The position numbers were made by a program, and so were the translations under genes. The notes beneath the pieces are model-generated. The model was not told where the DNA came from. It did no database searches and saw only the letters and a list, made by a program, of their open reading frames with translations. From NCBI GenBank assembly GCA_002726245.1, contig PBSM01000168.1, positions 19,227-83,226 of the forward strand: DNA of 64,000 nucleotides. Reading direction: 5' to 3'. The stretch is from Planctomycetaceae bacterium (lineage in GTDB: Bacteria > Planctomycetota > Planctomycetia > Pirellulales > Pirellulaceae). Below are positions 30,701 through 39,700 of the stretch, one piece after another; position 1 is the stretch's first letter, and every line of letters begins with the position of its first letter.

Positions 30701-33700
30701 CGATTCAGACCGGCAATTCGCGAGAAGCGATTGCAGGCCTCGTGGCCGGAGCACTTGTGAATCCACCGCTCGGCAATCCCGCGATGAGTGTCGGAAACAT
30801 GCTGACACTTGGCGCGAGCCATGTTGGTGACGGCCTCATCTTGCTAGACGCTCATCCGAATCACACCTTCGATGTTGACGAGTCGGCGCTGACGCGTCAA
30901 ATGAATGTAGGCGGCGTTCGCGACGGCGAGTCGATCACAATCTTTGAAAACAATACGTCTGCCACGATCGAGTTCAACAATAACAGCGTCTTCAACGCCG
31001 CTAACAACACCGTCATCGACTTTGATGCCAGCGATACTCATCTCGATCTAGCGGCAAGACTTGCCCCTGCGATTATTGGTACTGGACTCGGACTGATTCC
31101 GGTCGATGCGGGTAACGGGGAAACAAACATTGGCGGAATCCCCGGCGTTCACGACCTCGATGTTTCGCAACCCTCGAGCCTGACCGTTGAGGGTGCGCCA
31201 GGTGTGGCTCCCTCAACAACCTTGGTCTTGCCGTCGCTACCCGGGTTGCAAGTCGATCCGTCAGGCGGTGACGCGTTCAACGACGGCGATTTGTTCCGGC
31301 TCACCAGCGGCAGCCTTCAGGTAATCTTCGAGTTCGATAACGATGCTGCCGTTACAGATGCGGACAATGTGCCGATTACGTTCTTCGCGGGTCAACCGCA
31401 ATTCGACCTGGCCAACGCCATCCGAACGGAAATCGGAACGGCAAGCAACGCTCTCGGCTTGGGACTCCTGCCGACTGTCGTGGGCAGTGGCTTGATTGCG
31501 TTGAACGGACAAGTTGATGTCTCCCTGTTTGTCACGGGAATGCCGCCCGGATTGACGCAACGCAACTTGCTTGGGAGTCTAACGGACGGCGAGACGTTCT
31601 CGATCGACGGCGGGACTCAAACGATCGTGTTCGAGTTTGAGAACCTCAACGATCCTCTTACGGCTGGTGTTGCGGCAACCAACGTTCCCATCACGTTCGT
31701 AGTTCCTTCCGATGTCGAAACAGTTTCCGCAAACGTTCAGGCGGCCCTCGCGAGTTCAGGATTAGGCTTGAATCCGACCCTGCCATCGATAGGCACCGGG
31801 CAGGTCGAGCTTGGTGATTCCACAGGTCACTTGACGGATGTCTCGAATAGTTCGCTGACCGTGATTGGAGTTCCGGGGGGCGCGGTTGCGGTGAGCATCC
31901 GAACTACCTTCAGCGAAGCTGAGGTAGCCGCTGCGATCGTCGATAGTATCAACGGAGCGACATCGGTCCTGCCCGGCGTGAGTTCTAGGATTCGCGGTGG
32001 CTCAACCATCTTCGTCGATATTTCCGACCCGCAAGGTGCCCCGGCAGACTTCGTGAGCGGCTTTGCGGCAATCAATGGAATTGACAACTTCTTCTTGAGC
32101 GCCGTCAAAGATCTTGCCGGCAACTCGCTGAAGGCTAACCAATCAACCGACGAAACGGTCTTCACGATCCTGTTGCCGGGTGTGCGAACTGATTTTGGCG
32201 ACGCTCCCGATCCGTTCACCGGAGCGGGCCGCTACCCGACTCTGTTCGACAGCGATGGCGCGCGACACGTCATCACGGATGATCCCATCTTCTTGGGAAG
32301 TGGCGTCGATGCGGAGCCCGATGGCCAGCCGACCGTTGCGGCCGACGGCGACGATTCCGACCAGTTGATCGACCTGGGAAGTGCCAGCTTAGAGTTGTTC
32401 GGGCTGGCTCCATTCACTCTGCAGGTTCCGGCCGCCGGTGGCGCCGGGATTGCGGATGGCGAGAGATTCACCATCGAGCGGAACGGCGGCTCGGTCACGT
32501 TCGAGTTTGATCAGAACGGAAACGCGGTCAGCAACCCCATCATTCCCTATCTGCCGACCGATACCACCGAGCAGATCGCTGACAAGATCGTTGCCGCCAT
32601 CGAAGGGCAACTCGGAACATTGGTTCTGCGACCGGCAAACCTCGGTGGTGGCCTGGTCTTCGTTGGGGGCGACGCGAACCTCAGCATTGGCGTCGCCAAT
32701 AGCACCCTGACTCTGTCCCCGGATCCGCCCCGGCAACTGGTCTTGCCGTTACGGTTGGTCGTGCCGGCTGGCGGAGCCGCTGACATCAACGATGACGAGA
32801 TATTGCGTTTATCCGATGGACTGGGTGCCGCCGTCGATTATGAATTCGACCTCAACTCGAGCGGCATCACATTCGGAACGTCACTCATCACGCTTACCGG
32901 AAACGAGACCCAGTCGCAAGTCGCGGACTTGCTCGTGACGGCGATTAACAACAGTCTCGTCACCTTCCCAACGCTTCGCGCGACGAACAACAACGGCGTA
33001 ATCGAAGTCTCTGGTCTGGCCCCCGGCCATACCCTCGACGCGGCAGGCAGCCCGAACTTTGCCGTCGATCGCACGCTGCCCGCTGGCGAGTCGTTCGTTC
33101 TGGATGATGGCATTCACCCGGCGGTTGTCTTCGAGATCAGTGTCAATGGAAGCGCAATTACCCCAGGCAACGTGGCCGTCGATGTTCCGCTGAACGCCAC
33201 GACAGATCAAGTCACCGACGGCATCCTCACCGCCTTACAGACGCAGCAATCTAACATCAACGGCTTGAGTCCGGCGAAGCCGAACGCACAAACGGTAACG
33301 CTGGCCCACCACTTCAACGACAGGCTGGACCTCTCTGATACATCGCTCACACATGCCGGTCGGGCACCCAGCGTCTTGCAGAGTCCCGGAGCTGGCTTGG
33401 CGGTTGAGATCCAACCGGTTGCACAGATACAGCTTCCTGCTGATGGCAGCGGCCTGCAGGATCAGGATGTGTTTGTGCTCAGCGACGGAATTAACCCGCC
33501 CATTAGCTTCGAGTTCGATTCCGGCGGCGGTTTCGGCGACGCCAGACGGATCCCCTTTGCTGCCACGTCCACGGTCGCGGAGCTGACGGCTGCTATCTTC
33601 GCCGAGGTTCAAGCGGCCATCGATGGGAATGAACTGCAAGGTATCGCTCTGACGGATCTGGGTAGCGGCTTGATCGATTTCAATCCGTCCGCACGGGTTC

Positions 33701-36700
33701 GGTTGGATGCTTCAGGTGCTGGCGGTCGCGTCACGCAGATTGGACCGATCGGTGATCAGGATGCCTTCACGATCGACGATCGTGTACATACGTTGCTCAC
33801 CTTTGAGTTTGACAGTGTCGGCGGCCTGAACACCCCTGGGGCTCGTCCGATTAGCTTCAGCCCGGCGGACAGCGCCGATGATCTTGTCGAGACCATTGTG
33901 GCAGCGCTCAAGAATGCCGTTCTGGTCGGCGACTTGAACCTGCTCACGCCAGTCAACCTTGGCAACGGTGTTATCGACATCGATGCCGACGCCGATCTCT
34001 CGCTTGCCATCGTCCAAAGCCAAGCCAACGCGATCAGTTCGACCGGCACTCCCGGCGGGATTGCCGATGGCCAAACCTTCACGCTCAGCGACGGTACCCG
34101 CGTGCTGACGTTCGAGTTTGACCGCAACGGCAAGTTCGTAGAGCAATGGCTTCCGATCAGCTACACCGGGTCGGGCGATGCCAACCTGCTAGGAGTGGCG
34201 ATTGCCTCCGCGATCAATGCTCAGACTTCCACGCTGACCGCTGTTGACATCGGAAACGGGCGGATCAATTTGCAGGTCGCCGACGAAGACGGCGTCCGCT
34301 TCGACGGCGTGTTTGTACCGGGCACGACGGCACCGATCACCGTCACCGCTTCCGACGCCGGGTTCCTTGATGCATGGTTTGACTTCAACCAAGACGGCGA
34401 TTGGGACGATCCAGGTGAAGACGTCTTCACCAGCATCGCGCTTGTGGCTGGCGAAAACCACTTGCAAGTTGTTGTGCCGCCACCTGCTCCCTCACCAAGC
34501 ATCCTGCCTTTGGGCGACACTTACGCCCGCTTCCGTTTCAGTAGCGCCGGCAATCTGCTGCCAACCGGATTGGCCGTTGACGGTGAAGTCGAAGACTACA
34601 AAGTCCGAGTGATCACCAACGCAGTTCCAGTCGCCGTGGGCATTCCGGACCTCACGGTGGCGGAGGATTCGCCGCCGACCACGCTGCAGATGTTCAATAT
34701 CGATGGGTTGAACGGTTTTGCCTTCGACGATAGCGATTTACGCAATGGCAACGGTGACGTGCTGCGATTCAGCGTCGGTACTCACACGATCGATGTTGTC
34801 GATACCGGATCGTTGTTCCAAGAAGGCACACAGGTGCTAATCACCTCCCAGGTTGGCAATACGTTGGTCTTCGAATTCGACAACGACGGCTCGCTCTCTT
34901 CGGGAGCCTTTGCGGTTCCTTTCACCGCGAATATGACTCGCGAAGCAATCGCAACGTCGCTGGCTCAAGCAATTGAGTCCAGCCAAGGTAGTGTTTCGGC
35001 TAGTGTCGATTCGCAAGATCCAAGTCTCGTACGCCTAACGGGCGATCAAGCCGCATCGAGTAACTCAGCAAGCGCGGTCGTTACCGGTAATACCAACATC
35101 TTGGTTCCGTCCGTCGATATCAACGGCAGCGACATCACGCTTGACTACCAGAAAGATCAGAACGGCTTTGTTGATGTGACGGTTCGTGCGACGGATCACG
35201 GTGGATTGTTTGTCGAACAAACATTCCGCGTGACGGTCGATCCTCGCAATGATCAGCCGACAGCAGATGGCGTCTCCAATGCGCGGTTGCAGACCGCTGC
35301 CGCTACGTGCAACGTGTCATTTGACCTGAATACCGTGAACACCTGTGAAGATCACCCGACAGTGATCACGGTTACCGGCAGCGACGGTGACCCGTTGCCT
35401 AATGAGAATCAGGTGCTGGAGTTCTCATTCGATGCCGGCGGCACGACGGGAACGATCACGAATGTGAATCAGCAAACGGGCGAGTTCACGTTCACGCCAG
35501 CGACCAACTTCCATGGCACCGAGACGATTGTTTATATCGTTCGCGACGACGCGACCGCGGGCCCGACGGTGCAACTCGTTAGCGAACGCTTCACCGTAAC
35601 CTTGAACGTCGCTTCTATCAACGACGCGCCGATTGGGATCGATCAGAGTTTTATCACCCAGGAAGATACGGCGATTGAGATCAATCTCTGTCCGGACGCG
35701 GCTGTCGATTGCACCGGCGTGATCTCGCCGGCAGGCGATGACGATGGCAACCTGAGCACCAGCGAAGGTGACAGCCTGGTCTTCACGATCGCTCAGTTCC
35801 CAGGCAATGGAACGTTCACCAGCGGTGTCGATATCGATGGGACCGTGACTGGAGTCGTCGGTCGTGTAACCGGGTCGATCATGTATCAACCCGATGCCGA
35901 CTTCAATAACAACGCCAACATGCCGACGGGTCCAGACACTTTCACGTTCAACGTGACGGATGACGGTACTCCGAACGCTACGAGCGCAGCACCGGCAACG
36001 GTCTCGATTAACGTCACGCCCGAGAACGATCCGCCGATTCCTGCCGTCGATGCGATTGCAACGGCTTCGACATGCCAGCCGACGACGGACGGCCAGAATG
36101 TTGTGACTTGCGAAGGCCATACGGCGACGTTGACACTCGGCGGCGACGACGGAGATCCGGAGTCGATTCAACAGCTCACCTTCCAACTGCTCGACCCGAC
36201 CACCAACATGCTCGTGGACGGGCCGATAACACTGTCGAACGGAACCCTGTCCGCGATCAATCAGGCCAATGGTCAGGTTGTCTTCTCGCCGACGACGGGC
36301 TTTAACGGCCAGATGACTTTCGTCTTCGAGGCGATGGATGACGGTTCCCCTCCACAGTCGGCTCGCACCACGGTCACGATCGACGTCCAGCCGATCAATG
36401 CCCCGCCCGTCGTGACGTCCGTCGCCACGGTGACGTTGAACGAGGGTTTCGACGCCAGCATTCCTCTGAGCGCCGATGACGGCGACCCGGAAGTGGTCGA
36501 ACAGCAAATCACTTTCTTCGTCGTTAATTCTCCGCAAAACGGCACGCTCAGCGGCGTTAGCGCGACAACCGGTGAAGTCACGGCCGCGCTCATTTACACG
36601 CCTGACCCCAAGTTCAACGGTCAAGATACATTTACCGTTCGTGCGCAGGACGACGATACCGCCGGCAACCCGCCCAACTTGTTCAGCGCCCTGGTGACGA

Positions 36701-39700
36701 TCACGTTGGATGTCGCGCCGGTCAACGATCCACCCACCGCCGACGATCAGACGGTCGGCACAAACGAAGACGAAGTCGTCATTATCACCTTGACCGGCGA
36801 CGATGGCGATCCGTTGCTGGGGCCGGCCGACGATCAAACGCTGACCTTCAGCATTGATCAGAACTCGGCGATGCGCGGGACAGTCACGCTGATCGATGCC
36901 GTGGCAGGCACGGTCCAATACACGCCTGATCCGGATTTCAACGGTACAGACAGCTTTACCTTCCGCGTCCAGGACAACGGTTTGAGCCCGAATGACCTGT
37001 TGAGCGCGCGAGGCACGGTGAGCATTAATGTCACGGCCGTGAACGACCAGCCCGAATTCAATGTGGGCAATCCCAGTCCGATCAACGAAGACTCGGGCCC
37101 GCAGACCATCATCGCGTTTGCCAATGGGATTCGTCGCGGGCCGATAACAGCCACCGACGAGGTAAATCAAGTCGTCACATTCACGACAAGCAACAACAAT
37201 AATTCGTTGTTCTTGCCGTCCGGGCAGCCGACCATTTCCAGCAGCGGTACGCTGACTTACACGCCTGCTCCGAATGCCAATGGCTTGGCGATTCTGACGA
37301 TCGTCGCGCAGGACAACGGCAGTCCCAATGCTCCGAATGACAACGTCAGTGACCCCGAGTTGGTAACTTTGAATATTCGGGCGATTAATGATCCGCCGCA
37401 GTTCATCAAGGGCTTGAATGTTTCGACGAACGAAGACGTTGCCCAACAGATTGTCTCAAACTGGGCCGCCAACATTCTGGCAGGCCCGGTCTCGGCAATC
37501 GATGAAGCGACGCAAGGGCTGCAGTTCGACGTCACGTTCGTCGCCAGCGGCAACCTGTCGTTTGAATCGGGCCCGTCCGTCAATCCCACCACGGGTGATC
37601 TATCGTACAAGCCGACACCCAATACGAACGGCACCGCAACCATTAGTGTGACGCTACGAGACAACGGAGCCCCCGGCCCATCGCCGAACAACAACGTTTC
37701 ACTAACCGAGACCTTCTCGATCACGGTCAATCCGATCAACGACGCGCCGGAGTTCACGCCCGGTGCGGACTTGAACGTGGATGAAGATGCCGGCTTGGTG
37801 ACGATCGAGGATTGGGCCACCGGCATTCGACGCGGTCCGACCGCGGCTACCGACGAGAACCAGCAGGGTCTGACTTTCCTTACCAACATCTTGACGTTGA
37901 GCGGCGACCTGTCGTTCACGTCACTGCCGAATGTTGATCCCGTCCGTGGCGACCTGTCGTTCCAGACAAGTCCGAACAAGCACGGAAGGGCCACGGTGAC
38001 GGTCCGACTTCGAGATACCGGTTCGCCCATCAGCCCTCATGACAACGAATCCGACGCGCATACACTGACAATCGATGTCGCCCCGGTCAACGATCCGCCG
38101 GAATTCACGCTTGGTCCCAAGCAGCAGGTAGCCGAAGACACTCCAGCCCAGCAACTCTTTGGGTTTGTGACCGGCATTCGCCCCGGTCCGGTCTCGGCGG
38201 TGGATGAGAATCAGTCCGTGACTTTCACCAGCATCAATACGGACAACTCGCTGTTCGCCGTACAGCCGGCTGTGTCCGCCAACGGCACGTTGACCTACAC
38301 ACCCGCTGCCGACGCCAACGGCATCGCCGTTGTCACTGTGACTGGCGACGACGGCGGACTCGATACTGGCCCGAACCAGCGCACGTCCAGCCAGGACTTC
38401 ACCATCACGATCACCCCCGTGAACGACGCTCCGTCGCTAACCATCCCGGGTGCCCAGTTCGCGGCCGAAGACCTTCAACACGCGATTCCAGCGATCACCG
38501 TGGCGGATCCCGACGTGGACGAAAGCACTGGACAAGTCGAAGTGGAACTTCGTGTGACAAACGGAACATTGACCGTCAACACGAACATCGCCGGCGGGCT
38601 GGTGGCGAGTCAGTTATCTAACAACGGAACGGTAACGGTGACGATCCAGGCGACACCCGCTCAGATCAATACGACCTTGACCCACACGGATGGACAGAAC
38701 CCGCCGCGGCCTGACGGGCTGTTTTATCTGGGCAACCCCAACTTTCACGGCCAAGACCAGCTAGAAGTGACCGTTGACGATCTTGGAAACACCGGCGCGC
38801 CGGGAGCCGAGACAGAGAGCCGCACAGTGCCGATTTCGGTCTCTGCCGCCAACGATTCACCGACGGTCGTGAACCCGATTGCTGACATCACCGTCCAAGA
38901 GGACGCATTGAACACGTTGGTCGAGTTGTTCCCACGAGTCTTCGATGATCCGGATGTGCTGACGGCAAATGACCAACTGACGATCACCGTCTTCAACAAC
39001 ACGAACCCGGCTGTTGTCAATGCGTCGGTAAGCGGCTCGGTCTTGACGCTGGCCGTCGTACCGAATGCGTTCGGCCAGACGGACATTACCATCGAGGCGC
39101 GAGATACTAGTGGTTCTTCCGTGCGAGACACGTTCACGATGTTTGTCACGCCTGAAAACGATGCTCCAACCACCGTCAACGACGCAGTTCTGGTGCCCGG
39201 TGATGCTTCAACCGTGATCCGTGTGCTCGACAACGATACCGATATCGACAGCGTGATCGATCCTGCGACGATCCAGATCACGTCGGCACCCGCCAACACG
39301 TCGGTCGTACCAAACACCAACGGGACGGTGACCTTCACACCGACTTCCGGCTTTAGCGGCGTTGCCACGTTCACTTACATCGTCAACGACGTCGAAGGCG
39401 CGACATCGCTGCCGGCCAGCGTGGCGGTAACTGTCAACGATCCGCCAGTGGCTCGTGACGATTTGGTTTTCACGAACCAACAGGTGCCAGTCCAAATCTC
39501 CGTCCTGCTGGACAATGGCTTTGGTGCAGATACCGATGTGGACGGTACGATCGAGACCGGTTCGATTGTCATCGTGCAACAGCCCGGAAATGGCACTGCG
39601 AGTGCGAACGCCATGGGCGTCGTTACCTACACACCCAATCCCACTTTCTCGGGTACGGACTTCTTCCGCTATACTGTCGCGGATGACATTGGCGGCGTTT

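Noticed and set aside
35425..37446. Antisense open frame of 673 codons within giant gene 1
   Set aside because: It lies opposite well-formed cadherin-like repeats. The repeated codon pattern of the sense gene leaves the antisense frame open, and its protein is Arg/Asp/Val-rich with no family character or start signal.
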